64,000 nt of DNA from an uncultured Pelagibacteraceae bacterium (lineage in GTDB: Bacteria > Pseudomonadota > Alphaproteobacteria > Pelagibacterales > Pelagibacteraceae): the NCBI GenBank assembly GCA_902597675.1, contig CACJYR010000005.1:1-64000 (forward strand), given 5' to 3'. Position 1 is the first letter of the stretch. Every line of letters starts with the position of its first letter. Below are positions 29,772 to 39,856 of the stretch, piece by piece. Below the pieces are notes generated by a model, which saw only the letters and a list, made by a program, of their open reading frames with translations, did not search any database and was not told the origin of the DNA. Both the position numbers and the translations under genes were made by a program.

Positions 29772-30851
29772 ATGCAGAACGTGATTCCCTTTAACCGAGA
29801 AAGTTTTGGGCAATTATTATCAAAAAAATTTTTATTAGTTATTGTGATCTCTATTCCTAGTGCGATTGTCGCTGACTTTTTTAAGGTCCCACTTGCGTGG
29901 ATGATTGGTCCGATGATAGCAACCTCTTTGATTGCCTTAAAAGGTTTTCAAGTAATAATGCCAAGGTTAGCCCTTAGCTCAATCTTAATTATCTTAGGAT
30001 TACATATTGGAAACTATATTGATCAAAATTTACTTAATCAGATGGTTAATTGGATTTGGACCACAATTATAATGTTTTTTTATATTGTTATTAGCATTCT
30101 AATTGTTTCTAAATATTTACAAAAATTTTCTGATTACAAAGAAAAAACATCAATATTTTCTGCAGCCCCAGGTGCTTTAGGACCATTAATGATTTTAGCA
30201 GAGTATGAAAAATCAGATTTATCTCAAGTAGCTACAGCTCATTTAATTCGATTAATAATTATAATAACTTTATTCCCTTTTATAATAGTTAGTCTTTACC
30301 CAGCTGAAGCTTTAGAATTAGAAAAATTTGATTACATGTCTCAAAACCATTGGGAATTAATTATATTAATTATTGTTTCATTAGTGTTCATATTTTTTTT
30401 TGATAAATTTAAAGTTCCAGCTGCACTATTATCTGGAACACTAGTTGCAAGTGGAGTTTTACAAATATCTGACATCGCGTCATACAAATTACCTAATGCA
30501 TCAATAAATTTTTGTTTATTAATTTTGGGAGCTTCTGTTGGATGTAGGTTTGCAAATAAAACATTTAAAGAAGTGGCAAATAACTCTTTTCATGGATTAG
30601 TCGCAACCATCCTTTTAGTTTTATTAGGTCTGATAGCAGCATACGTTGCTACATTTTTTGTAGATAATAACATTTTATCGCTGATCTTATCCTTTTGCCC
30701 CGGAGGTATTTATGAGGTAGCAGTAATAGCGATTGCTTTTGACCTTGAGCCAGATTTTGTTGCTTTTCATCATATTATAAGATTGTTATTTATACTCTTT
30801 GTCGTGCCAGTGATTTTAAGAATAATTGAAAAAACTAGGTTAAAGAATTAG
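29772..30851 (+). CDS. AbrB-family multi-TM membrane protein
   Basis: KVPLAWMIGPMIATSLIAL and FCPGGIYEVAVIAIAFDLEPDFVAFHHIIRLL motifs. Confidence 0.8.
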   Translation: MQNVIPFNRESFGQLLSKKFLLVIVISIPSAIVADFFKVPLAWMIGPMIATSLIALKGFQVIMPRLALSSILIILGLHIGNYIDQNLLNQMVNWIWTTIIMFFYIVISILIVSKYLQKFSDYKEKTSIFSAAPGALGPLMILAEYEKSDLSQVATAHLIRLIIIITLFPFIIVSLYPAEALELEKFDYMSQNHWELIILIIVSLVFIFFFDKFKVPAALLSGTLVASGVLQISDIASYKLPNASINFCLLILGASVGCRFANKTFKEVANNSFHGLVATILLVLLGLIAAYVATFFVDNNILSLILSFCPGGIYEVAVIAIAFDLEPDFVAFHHIIRLLFILFVVPVILRIIEKTRLKN

Positions 30852-31776
30852 ATAATCTTTCAAAAACTCTTTCAGCACTTAAGTTTTTTAGATCCGTAAC
30901 TTCAATTGGTTTAAAATTTTCTCTTTCAATACTCACTTTGTAAGCTGTTGTGTGTTTGCCAAATAATGTAAGACCTTTAGCTCCCACATGAGCTGCTATA
31001 TGCGCAGGACCAGTATCATTTGCAACAACAAATGAACTATCTTTTATCAAGGCAGTAAGTTGAGAAATATCTAGCGCTCTTCCATTATCCAGTAAAGCTA
31101 ATGCATTAATATTTTTTGCTTCACTTATTTCAGTTGGTCCAGGAGCTGTAATAACTTTATATTCTTCTCCATACTTGTTCGATATTAAATCAATAAGCTT
31201 GTTGTAATAAGGCCATTTTTTAATCGTTAAATGAGGTGAACAGAAAGGAAATAATAAAATATATTTTGTTATTTTATAAAAGTTTTTAATTTCACTTATG
31301 TCTTTAGCAGCCCAATTAAAATCTGGCCTTAATGTATTCAATGTACTTAATCCTGAGTCTTTCAATTGATGTTCAAATCTTTCGAGAACAGAATTTTTGT
31401 CAAATTCACTTTTATTTTTTTCTGCCGGTAAAGTCGTTGCTGAGCTCGACCATATTTCCTTACCTGCTTTTGGAAAAAGAATATTCTTATAAAAATTAGT
31501 TCTAGATGAATTTTGCAAGTCAAAAACTTTAGAAAATTTATGTTTTTTTATTTCACGCATTAAAAAATATAAATATATTAAATTAAACCTAGGTAGTCTT
31601 TTGTCTAAAATAACATTATGAATAAATGGATTTTTTTTGAATAAATCAATAAATGGTTTTGTAGTAAGAAGATGAATTTGATCATTTTTATGATTTTCAG
31701 ATATGTCTTGAATAGCACCACTAGCTTGAGATATATCTCCTAAAGATCCGTGTTTGATAATTAGTATATTAGACAT
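30835..31776 (-). CDS. Glycosyltransferase family 9 (heptosyltransferase-like)
   Basis: ILIIKHGSLGDISQA, VVANDTGPAHIAAHVGAKGLTLFG. Confidence 0.9.
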   Translation of the reverse strand: MSNILIIKHGSLGDISQASGAIQDISENHKNDQIHLLTTKPFIDLFKKNPFIHNVILDKRLPRFNLIYLYFLMREIKKHKFSKVFDLQNSSRTNFYKNILFPKAGKEIWSSSATTLPAEKNKSEFDKNSVLERFEHQLKDSGLSTLNTLRPDFNWAAKDISEIKNFYKITKYILLFPFCSPHLTIKKWPYYNKLIDLISNKYGEEYKVITAPGPTEISEAKNINALALLDNGRALDISQLTALIKDSSFVVANDTGPAHIAAHVGAKGLTLFGKHTTAYKVSIERENFKPIEVTDLKNLSAERVFERLSNSLT

Positions 31777-31808
31777 ATTTATAACAAGATAACATAGTAT
31801 TAAATTTT

Positions 31809-32198
31809 ATGAATAAAATTATAGTGGAAGTTTCAGTTGGAGAACTTTTAGATAAAATTTCAATTTTAGAGATTAAAAAAGAAAAGATAAAAGATGCTGA
31901 AAAATTAAAATTCATTAATAACGAACACTCTATTCTTAAAAATCAGTTAGATGAAAATATCAAATCTGATGAAAAGCTGAATAACCTTTACCAATCTCTT
32001 AAAGTAATTAACTCAAAACTTTGGGTTATCGAGGATGATAAAAGACAATGTGAGAAAGAAAAGGATTTCGGTGAAAAATTTATTAAGCTTTCAAGAGATG
32101 TTCATTTTCTAAATGATGATCGGGCAAAAATTAAATTAGAGATTAACAATCACACTGGATCAACTATCAAAGAAATAAAAGAATACACCAGTTATTAA
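31809..32198 (+). CDS. Small helical hypothetical protein (DUF6165-like)
   Basis: IIVEVSVGELLDKISILEIKKEKI pattern. Confidence 0.65.
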   Translation: MNKIIVEVSVGELLDKISILEIKKEKIKDAEKLKFINNEHSILKNQLDENIKSDEKLNNLYQSLKVINSKLWVIEDDKRQCEKEKDFGEKFIKLSRDVHFLNDDRAKIKLEINNHTGSTIKEIKEYTSY

Positions 32199-32205
32199 AT
32201 CATTA

Positions 32206-33357
32206 ATGGGACTTCATTTTTCAAAAGAGGAATTTAGAGTTAGAAAATCCAAAGTTTTAGACTCCATGAAAGATCAAAACATTGATGCTTTATTAATGTT
32301 TAGACAAGAGTCTATGTATTGGTTAACTGGTTATGACACATTTGGATATGTTTTTTTTCAAACATTAATTTTAGATAAAAAAGGAAACACAATATTACTG
32401 ACTAGAGCTCCAGATTTAAGACAGGCACAAAATACATCCAATATTAAAGATATAAGAATTTGGGTTGATAAAGATGGATCGAACCCAACCGATGATCTTA
32501 AAGTTATTTTGGATGAGCTAAATCTTAAAGGAAAAAAATTAGGAATTGAATATGACGCTTATGGATTGACTGGAAAAAATACATTGAAGCTCAATAAGTC
32601 TTTAGAGAATTATTGTTCTGTTGAAGATAAATCAGACTTAATAACAAAGTTAAGAGTAGTGAAATCTAAAGAGGAAATTATTTATGTAAAAAAAGCTGCA
32701 GAACTGGCTGATCAAGCTTTAGATGAAGTTTGGAAATATGCTAAAGCCGGTGTGAATGAGTCTAAAATTTTAGCTGAAATGAATAAAGTTATATTTGAAG
32801 GAGGCGGAGATTATCCTGCAAATGAATTTATTATTGGTTCAGGAAAAAATGCTCTTCTTTGCCGTTATCAATCAGAGAAACAAACTTTAAATGATCAAGA
32901 TCAATTAACTATAGAATGGGCTGGTACTTATAGACATTACCATTCAGCAATGTTTAGAACAATCCCTATTGGTAAAGCAGATCCCAAACATCATAAAATG
33001 CATGAGGCGTGTGTTGAAGCGTTAAAGAATTGCGAAAATAAATTAAAACCTGGAAATAAAATTGGAGAGGTTTTTGATATTCACGCAAAAACTTTTGATG
33101 ATCTTGGTTTTAATAAAGCAAGAATGAATGCATGTGGATATTCTTTAGGTGCTACTTTCGCTCCAAATTGGATGGATTGGCCAATGTTATATACTGGAAA
33201 TCCATATGTGATTGAGCCTGGAAATGTTTTTTTTATGCATATGATATTAATGGACTCAGAAAATCAATTAGCAATGAACTTAGGTGAAACTTATTTGGTC
33301 ACTGAACAAGGTAACGTAAGACTTGGTAAACAAAAAATTGATTTAGTTGTGCTTTAA
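32206..33357 (+). CDS. M24-family (Xaa-Pro peptidase-like) hydrolase
   Basis: Creatinase N-terminal domain plus M24 fold. Confidence 0.85.
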   Translation: MGLHFSKEEFRVRKSKVLDSMKDQNIDALLMFRQESMYWLTGYDTFGYVFFQTLILDKKGNTILLTRAPDLRQAQNTSNIKDIRIWVDKDGSNPTDDLKVILDELNLKGKKLGIEYDAYGLTGKNTLKLNKSLENYCSVEDKSDLITKLRVVKSKEEIIYVKKAAELADQALDEVWKYAKAGVNESKILAEMNKVIFEGGGDYPANEFIIGSGKNALLCRYQSEKQTLNDQDQLTIEWAGTYRHYHSAMFRTIPIGKADPKHHKMHEACVEALKNCENKLKPGNKIGEVFDIHAKTFDDLGFNKARMNACGYSLGATFAPNWMDWPMLYTGNPYVIEPGNVFFMHMILMDSENQLAMNLGETYLVTEQGNVRLGKQKIDLVVL

Positions 33358-34028
33358 TTAAAGCTGTATTTTTTTTCTAAAAACTTAATCACATTATGGA
33401 TTATAAAGGTCATAAATAGATAAATACCACCAGCAACAATAAATACCTCAATTGGTTTAAAAGTTGTTGAAATTATATATTTTGCAACACCTGTAAGATC
33501 CATTATAGTGACAGTACTTGCTAAAGAAGTTCCTTTCATCATTAGGATAATTTCATTTCCATAAGCTGGTAAAGATTGTCTAATAGCGATAGGAATTTGA
33601 ATTTTATAAAAAATTACTTTATTTGAGATACCTAAACTTTTACCTGCCTCTATTATTCCAGGTTTAATGGTTTGAAATGCTGATCTCAATATTTCTGAAG
33701 TGTAAGCACCCGTGTTTAGAGCAAAAGCAATTATTGCACACCAATATGGTTCTTTTAAAATTACCCATAAAACTGTCGATCTTAAGTATTCAATCTGACC
33801 TAATCCAAAATAAATAATAAATATCTGTACTAAAAGTGGTGTACCTCTAAAAACATAAGAATATCCATAAGCAAATCTATTGATGAATATATTTTTATTT
33901 AATCTTAGAATTGCAAAAAATAAGCCAATGAATAATCCAATTATTAAAGAAACTGAAAGAAGTTTTAAAGTTATTACAGCAGCATTTAGTAACTTTGGAA
34001 AACTATTAATCATTAATTCAAGATCCAT
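33354..34028 (-). CDS. Polar amino acid ABC transporter permease
   Basis: YVFRGTPLLVQIFIIYFGLGQ, EAGKSLGISNKVIFYKIQIPIAIRQSLPAYGNE (HisM-type EAA loop). Confidence 0.93.
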   Translation of the reverse strand: MDLELMINSFPKLLNAAVITLKLLSVSLIIGLFIGLFFAILRLNKNIFINRFAYGYSYVFRGTPLLVQIFIIYFGLGQIEYLRSTVLWVILKEPYWCAIIAFALNTGAYTSEILRSAFQTIKPGIIEAGKSLGISNKVIFYKIQIPIAIRQSLPAYGNEIILMMKGTSLASTVTIMDLTGVAKYIISTTFKPIEVFIVAGGIYLFMTFIIHNVIKFLEKKYSFN

Positions 34029-34720
34029 TAGTACCCCCTACTATATTTAACTTCTAATCTGTTAATTAATTTCATACTCACAAAAGTAAGTAGTAAATAC
34101 AAAGCTGCAGCAAATGAATAAAAGAATAATGGATCTCTCGTTGATCCAGCAGCAATATAAGATTGTCTCATGATTTCAACTAAACCTGTAACTGAAATTA
34201 GAGAAGTGTCTTTTAGAGTTATCTGCCAAACATTACTTAGATTTGGAATAGCTAATCTTAATGTTTGAGGTAAAATAATTTTAAAAAATTTTCCTAATTT
34301 ATTTAAACCTAAAACATTGGCAGCTTCGAACTGACCTTTATCAATTGATTGAATTGCTCCCCTAAAAACTTCAGTTGAATAGGCACCGGAAATTATTCCA
34401 ATTGCAAATGCACCTGTTATAAATGCATTTATTTCAATATACTCATTATAACCAAATATTGATGCAACAAACATAACTGCACCAGTTCCACCAAAAAAGA
34501 AAAGATAAATTACTAATAATTCTGGAACACCTCTTATTATAGTTGTGTAAGAATTAGCTATAAAATTTAAAAACTTATTTTTAGATAATTTTAATGGAGT
34601 AAAAATTAACGCAAAAAGAAAACCTATAATCATTGCTGTAATTGAAACAGCTATAGTCATTAGAGTGGCACGAAATAACTCGTCACCCCAACCAGTATCT
34701 CCGAATGCTAGAAGTTCCAT
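34028..34720 (-). CDS. Polar amino acid ABC transporter permease
   Basis: TTIIRGVPELLVIYLFFFGG, EAANVLGLNKLGKFFKIILPQTLRLAIPNLSN. Confidence 0.93.
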   Translation of the reverse strand: MELLAFGDTGWGDELFRATLMTIAVSITAMIIGFLFALIFTPLKLSKNKFLNFIANSYTTIIRGVPELLVIYLFFFGGTGAVMFVASIFGYNEYIEINAFITGAFAIGIISGAYSTEVFRGAIQSIDKGQFEAANVLGLNKLGKFFKIILPQTLRLAIPNLSNVWQITLKDTSLISVTGLVEIMRQSYIAAGSTRDPLFFYSFAAALYLLLTFVSMKLINRLEVKYSRGY

Positions 34721-34725
34721 ATAGA

Positions 34726-34752
34726 TTGGCGACTATACATTATAGTCGCCAA
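34726..34752 (-). other. Intercistronic hairpin between SBP and permease genes
   Basis: ttggcgactata / tatagtcgccaa, 12-bp stem, 3-nt loop, no U-tract. Confidence 0.75.
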
Positions 34753-34764
34753 ATCTAAAATTAA

Positions 34765-35595
34765 TTACATAGAGGCATCAAAACCAAACCATTTAGTAGC
34801 TATTCTACTAATGTCTCCGTTTTTTCTAGCCTTCTCGATTGCTTTGTTAAATGCTTTTAATAATTCAGTGTCATCTTTTCTGATTCCAACTCCAACACCA
34901 TTACCAAATGCTCCACCTGAAAAAGTTGGACCTACAAGAACAACTGGTTTACCAGATTTTTCAGCATAATCTGTAAAAGCAACTGCAGCTGCTAATGCAA
35001 CATCGCATCTTCCTGAGGCTAAGTCTAAGTTGACTTCATCTTGAGTTTTGTAAGTTCTTAGATTTATTTTTCCTACGTCACCAGACTCTAAAAAGTTTTG
35101 GTGAATAGTTGCTGTTTGTGTACAAACAGTTTTACCAGCAAGTGCACCCGTTAAAGTTTTTAAAGTTTTTTTAACACCTGAACCCCCTAAAGTAAGATTG
35201 ATTCCCTCTGGAGTGTCCATACCTTCAAGGTCAGAACCTTTCATAACTGCTAAAGATGCAACTTCATCTGCATAACCTTGTGAAAAGCTAATAGCTTTTT
35301 GTCTTTCAGCAGTAATAGACATACCTGCCATAATTGCATCAAATTTTCTCATAATTAAAGCTGGTATCATTCCATCCCAATCTTGTTCAACAATCTCACA
35401 TTGTTGTCCAATATATCTGCAAAGTGTGTAAGCTAATTCGACTTCAAATCCGATTAATTTACCTGATGCATCTTTAGAATTCCATGGAGGATAAGCACCT
35501 TCTGTTCCAATTTTAATTTTATCAGCATTAACGTTTCCAATAATTAACAATGAAAACAAAACTGAAAAAATAATTTTTTTAAATATATTCATCAT
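34765..35595 (-). CDS. Polar amino acid ABC transporter substrate-binding protein
   Basis: Signal peptide; IKIGTEGAYPPWNSKDASGKLIGFEVELAYTLC. Confidence 0.93.
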   Translation of the reverse strand: MMNIFKKIIFSVLFSLLIIGNVNADKIKIGTEGAYPPWNSKDASGKLIGFEVELAYTLCRYIGQQCEIVEQDWDGMIPALIMRKFDAIMAGMSITAERQKAISFSQGYADEVASLAVMKGSDLEGMDTPEGINLTLGGSGVKKTLKTLTGALAGKTVCTQTATIHQNFLESGDVGKINLRTYKTQDEVNLDLASGRCDVALAAAVAFTDYAEKSGKPVVLVGPTFSGGAFGNGVGVGIRKDDTELLKAFNKAIEKARKNGDISRIATKWFGFDASM

Positions 35596-35652
35596 TCTCT
35601 CCTTTAATAAAAAAATATTATTTCACAAATCAGAGACTTTAAAAAGAAAAAA

Positions 35653-36693
35653 CTAATGATTTATTGAAGATGAAAAATTCCAGGAACAATCAAAACTAGG
35701 TATATAAACCCTAGATAATTTGGTATTTCCGAAATGATGATGAAAAACATTCATCCAATTTTCAACTTGAAGAGGTTTTTTATCTTGACTGCCAACTTGT
35801 GCTGTGATCACACCTTTGGGTTTTAATATTCTTACTAAAGAATCCATATTCTTTGCAGCTAAATCTATACAAAACTGGTCATCATTTAAATCTACAAAAA
35901 TATGATCATACGTATCGTCTTTTACTGAATTAATACTTTGAAATGCATCCCCCCAGACACATTTAACTGAATTTTTCTCTGTAGCTTTTTTTCCAATGTC
36001 CCCTAGATGTTTATTACAAACTTCAACTACTTCAGGATCAAGTTCATACCAATCGATAAAATTAAATTTTTTAGATATGCATTCTCTGGCAACGCCTCCA
36101 TCACCACCACCAATGATTGCAGCTCTTTCATTGTTTTTATTTAATTTTAATCCTGCACCCACAAATGTTGAGCTGTACAAATGTTCATCAGACTCAGCTA
36201 CTTGAATTTCACCATCAATAAACAATGATTTTCCGAATTGCTCTAACTCTAAAATCTCAATATGTTGACCCACCTTTGATTTAAAATCTTCCAAAACTTC
36301 ATTTACAACATATGATTTTTGTAAACCTGGGGAACTGTAAATATCGTGATAAAGAGATCTTGTATCTCTGTTAAATTCTTTTTTGACAATTCTTTTGTGC
36401 TTAAATTCTTTTTTAACAATATCTATCGCTACTGAGGGACTGATTTTTCCACAAGTAAAGAAATCAAAACTTATAATTCCTTTTTCAGGAAATGTATGAA
36501 AACTGATATGACTTTCAGCTAATAATGCAAGAATTGTAAAGCCCTGCGGTTCAAACTTATATTTTGATATATTTAAGATTGTAACTTTAGCTACTTTAGC
36601 AATCTCATTGATAACTCTTTCATAAATTGATGGATCATATTCTTTATCGGTACCAATAATATCTAAAGTAATGTGCTCCCCTACTTTTATCAT
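35653..36693 (-). CDS. Fused S-adenosylmethionine decarboxylase / spermidine synthase (aminopropyltransferase)
   Basis: N-terminal AESHISFHTFPE (pyruvoyl serine motif); C-terminal IIGGGDGGVARECISK SAM-binding motif and DHIFVDLNDD. Confidence 0.9.
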   Translation of the reverse strand: MIKVGEHITLDIIGTDKEYDPSIYERVINEIAKVAKVTILNISKYKFEPQGFTILALLAESHISFHTFPEKGIISFDFFTCGKISPSVAIDIVKKEFKHKRIVKKEFNRDTRSLYHDIYSSPGLQKSYVVNEVLEDFKSKVGQHIEILELEQFGKSLFIDGEIQVAESDEHLYSSTFVGAGLKLNKNNERAAIIGGGDGGVARECISKKFNFIDWYELDPEVVEVCNKHLGDIGKKATEKNSVKCVWGDAFQSINSVKDDTYDHIFVDLNDDQFCIDLAAKNMDSLVRILKPKGVITAQVGSQDKKPLQVENWMNVFHHHFGNTKLSRVYIPSFDCSWNFSSSINH

Positions 36694-36694
36694 A

Positions 36695-37351
36695 TTACCC
36701 TTTTTTATAATCTTTAGCTTTTTCCAAAACTTTTTTCATTTCTTCTAATGAAAGAATCTTTGGCTCACCTAACTTTAGTGCAATAGTGTATTGATGACAA
36801 ATATTTTCTATCTCTTGTGCTAGTTCAAATGCTTGGTCTAGATTTTTTCCAAAAGCAACCTGTCCGTGATTAGACATCAAACAGGCACTTCTATTTTCTA
36901 AAGCTTTAATTACATTTTGTGAAAGTTCTTTTGTCCCAAAAGTAGCGTATTCAGCACATTTAATGTCTTCTCCTCCTGCAAGAGCAATCATGTAATGAAA
37001 CGGAGGTATGGATTTTCCGTGTGAAGATACAGCTGTTGCGTGTGGAGAATGTGCATGAACAATTGCTTGGGCATCTTTTTTATTAACATAAATATCTCTA
37101 TGAAATCTCCATTCTGAGGAAGGTTTGTTTACTGAATCGTTATTTTCTGCTTCTTCATTTAAACCCATAAAAACAATATCTTCTGGCTTTAATGTTTCAT
37201 ATTTTTTTCCTGATGGAGTAATTAAATAACCTTGAATATTATCTTGTTCTGCTCTCAAAGATATATTTCCTGATCGTAGCGGTGAAAGATTTGTAGAGTT
37301 CAATTTTAGAGAATGATCAATAATTTGATTTCTTTGGTCTAAATTCTTCAT
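36695..37351 (-). CDS. Class II aldolase/adducin family protein (MtnB- or Ald2/FucA-like)
   Basis: IVHAHSPHATAVS zinc motif, CAEYATFGTKELS; adjacent to mtnA/mtnP. Confidence 0.88.
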   Translation of the reverse strand: MKNLDQRNQIIDHSLKLNSTNLSPLRSGNISLRAEQDNIQGYLITPSGKKYETLKPEDIVFMGLNEEAENNDSVNKPSSEWRFHRDIYVNKKDAQAIVHAHSPHATAVSSHGKSIPPFHYMIALAGGEDIKCAEYATFGTKELSQNVIKALENRSACLMSNHGQVAFGKNLDQAFELAQEIENICHQYTIALKLGEPKILSLEEMKKVLEKAKDYKKG

Positions 37352-38418
37352 TTGAATAATTCTTTTAGTCCTTTTTCTGATGCTTCACATATGCCTTTTT
37401 CGGTAATTAATCCTGTAACATATTTTGCTGGAGTTACATCAAAAGCCAAATTCATAGCTTTACTTTTTTTTGGATAAATTTGTATTTTCTTTACATTTCC
37501 TTTTTCATCTAAACCTTCCACATGAGATAATTCCTCTGAATTTCTTTCCTCAATTGGGATATCTTTATGATCTTTTATATTCCAGTCAATTGTTGAGCTA
37601 GGTAGTGCAACATAAAAAGGAATTTTGTTATCGTGAGCTGCTAATGCTTTTAGATAAGTTCCAACTTTGTTACAAACATCTCCATTGGCTAGAGTTCTGT
37701 CTGTTCCAACAATACACATATCAACCTCTCCTCTTTGCATCAAAATTCCACCTGTATTATCTGCAATGATTGTATTCTTAATTCCTTCCTCATTTAATTC
37801 ATAAGAAGTAAGATTTGCTCCTTGATTTCTTGGTCTAGTTTCATCTGCCCACACATGAACTGGGATACCTTTTTTATGCGCATGATATATTGGAGATGTT
37901 GCAGTGCCCCAATTTATTGTTGCAAGCCAACCTGCATTACAATGAGTTAATATATTAACTGTATCTTTTTTTTTATTATATATTTCCTCTATTATTTTAA
38001 GACCATTTAATCCTATTTTTTCGCAAAATTTTATATCTTCTTCGCATATATCTTTTGCTTCATTAAGAGCTATTTCTAAAATTTTATCACTATTTAAACC
38101 CGATAATTTATTCATCATTCTATCAACAGCCCATTTTAAATTTATTGCTGTTGGTCTTGAACTTATTAATTCAGCTGCAGATTTTTTCAAAAATGATTGA
38201 TCATTATTTTCGATAATTGCCAAAACTAATCCATAAGCTGCTGTAGCACCTATCAAGGGTGCCCCTCTTACTTCCATTATTTTTATAGCATTAATTGCAT
38301 CTTTAACTGTCTTTAGATCCTTTATGATAAATTGATGTGGTAGTTTTGTTTGATCAATAATTTTTACAACATTATCCTCAAACCAAATAGTACGATACTC
38401 TTTTCCTTCTATTCTCAT
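37348..38418 (-). CDS. mtnA: S-methyl-5-thioribose-1-phosphate isomerase
   Basis: MEVRGAPLIGATAAYGL, LTHCNAGWLATINWGTATSPIY, VWADETRPRNQGANLTSYEL. Confidence 0.95.
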   Translation of the reverse strand: MRIEGKEYRTIWFEDNVVKIIDQTKLPHQFIIKDLKTVKDAINAIKIMEVRGAPLIGATAAYGLVLAIIENNDQSFLKKSAAELISSRPTAINLKWAVDRMMNKLSGLNSDKILEIALNEAKDICEEDIKFCEKIGLNGLKIIEEIYNKKKDTVNILTHCNAGWLATINWGTATSPIYHAHKKGIPVHVWADETRPRNQGANLTSYELNEEGIKNTIIADNTGGILMQRGEVDMCIVGTDRTLANGDVCNKVGTYLKALAAHDNKIPFYVALPSSTIDWNIKDHKDIPIEERNSEELSHVEGLDEKGNVKKIQIYPKKSKAMNLAFDVTPAKYVTGLITEKGICEASEKGLKELFK

Positions 38419-39287
38419 TTATTTAGAACTCTACCCGCAACTGTTTTAAGTTTATCTATAGTTTTTTTTGTTCTTTTTTCTGGTGCAGTAATAATAGCAA
38501 CATCCAAGCAATTGTTTGTTGGATCTTTAGGATCAATATGATTTTCAAAATTTTCTATCAAATTTTTAATCATATTTTTTGCTTTAGCCGCATTTCCTAA
38601 AAGAACTTTTATTACTTGTTGCACATCTACATTTTCATGATCTGGATGCCAACAATCATAATCGGTTACCATTGAAACAGATGCATACCTAATTTCTGCC
38701 TCTCTAGCTAATTTGGCTTCTGGCATATTAGTCATACCAATTACATCAGCTTTCCACGATCTATAAAGATTGGATTCAGCTAAAGTTGAAAATTGCGGCC
38801 CTTCCATTACTACATAAGTTCCGCCTCTTTGATATTCTATTTTTTCTTTCTTAATAGCTTCTTCACACGCATTCATCAGACCATTTGATGTTGGATGAGC
38901 CATAGAAACATGGGCAACGATTTCGTCATCAAAAAAAGTTTTGTTTCTTGCAAAAGTTCTATCTATAAATTGATCAACAATAACAAATTTACCTGGTGGT
39001 AAGTCATCTTTTAAAGATCCGACTGCTGATATTGAAACAATGTCAGAAACACCTAATTGCTTTAAAGCATCAATGTTAGCTCGAAAATTTATTTTTGAAG
39101 GTGAAATAAAATGCCCTCTTCCATGTCTCGGTAAAAAATAAACCTCTTTATTTTTATATTTTGTCTTTAAAATTTGATCTGAAGGTTTGCCCCAGGGAGT
39201 TTGTAAATCAACTAACTCTCTATTTTCAAATTCTTCAACATCATATAGGCCACTTCCACCAATAATTGCTAATTTATTTATTGTCAT
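38415..39287 (-). CDS. mtnP: S-methyl-5'-thioadenosine phosphorylase
   Basis: LAIIGGSGLYDVE, FLPRHGRGH, VVMEGPQFSTLAESNLYRSW, VIGMTNMPEAKLAREAEI. Confidence 0.95.
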   Translation of the reverse strand: MTINKLAIIGGSGLYDVEEFENRELVDLQTPWGKPSDQILKTKYKNKEVYFLPRHGRGHFISPSKINFRANIDALKQLGVSDIVSISAVGSLKDDLPPGKFVIVDQFIDRTFARNKTFFDDEIVAHVSMAHPTSNGLMNACEEAIKKEKIEYQRGGTYVVMEGPQFSTLAESNLYRSWKADVIGMTNMPEAKLAREAEIRYASVSMVTDYDCWHPDHENVDVQQVIKVLLGNAAKAKNMIKNLIENFENHIDPKDPTNNCLDVAIITAPEKRTKKTIDKLKTVAGRVLNK

Positions 39288-39328
39288 GTAAAATTTTTTA
39301 ATTAATTATTAATATATAATTTACTCTT

Positions 39329-39856
39329 ATGAATTTAAAAGATTTTATTAGATCAATTCCAGATTATCCAAAAAAAGGGATTTTATTTAGAGACATAACT
39401 ACATTAATTAAAAATGAAAAAGCATTTTCTGAAGCAATAAATCAGATAGTTGAGAGAAGTAAAAACGTAAAATTTGATAAAATTGCAGCCATTGAATCAA
39501 GAGGCTTTGTCTTTGCATCCGCAGTTTCGTATATATTAAAAAAACCATTTGTGATGCTTAGAAAGAAAAATAAGTTACCAGCTGATGTTCACTCAGTGGA
39601 TTTTGAGCTTGAATATGGTACTGCAACTATAGAGGTGCATAAAGATTCTATTGATGAAAATGATAATGTTTTGATAATTGATGATTTAATTGCAACTGGA
39701 GGAACTGCAGAGGCTGCAGCCAAGCTAGTTGAAATTTCTAAAGGAAAAGTTGCAGCTTTTATATTTGTAATTAATTTGTTTGATTTAAATGGTACTGATA
39801 AACTTTTAAAAAAAGGTTATAAAGTCGAAAACTTAATTGAATTTCCTGGTCATTAA
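39329..39856 (+). CDS. apt: Adenine phosphoribosyltransferase
   Basis: IRSIPDYPKKGILFRDITTLI, IESRGFVFA, VLIIDDLIATGGTAEAA. Confidence 0.95.
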   Translation: MNLKDFIRSIPDYPKKGILFRDITTLIKNEKAFSEAINQIVERSKNVKFDKIAAIESRGFVFASAVSYILKKPFVMLRKKNKLPADVHSVDFELEYGTATIEVHKDSIDENDNVLIIDDLIATGGTAEAAAKLVEISKGKVAAFIFVINLFDLNGTDKLLKKGYKVENLIEFPGH

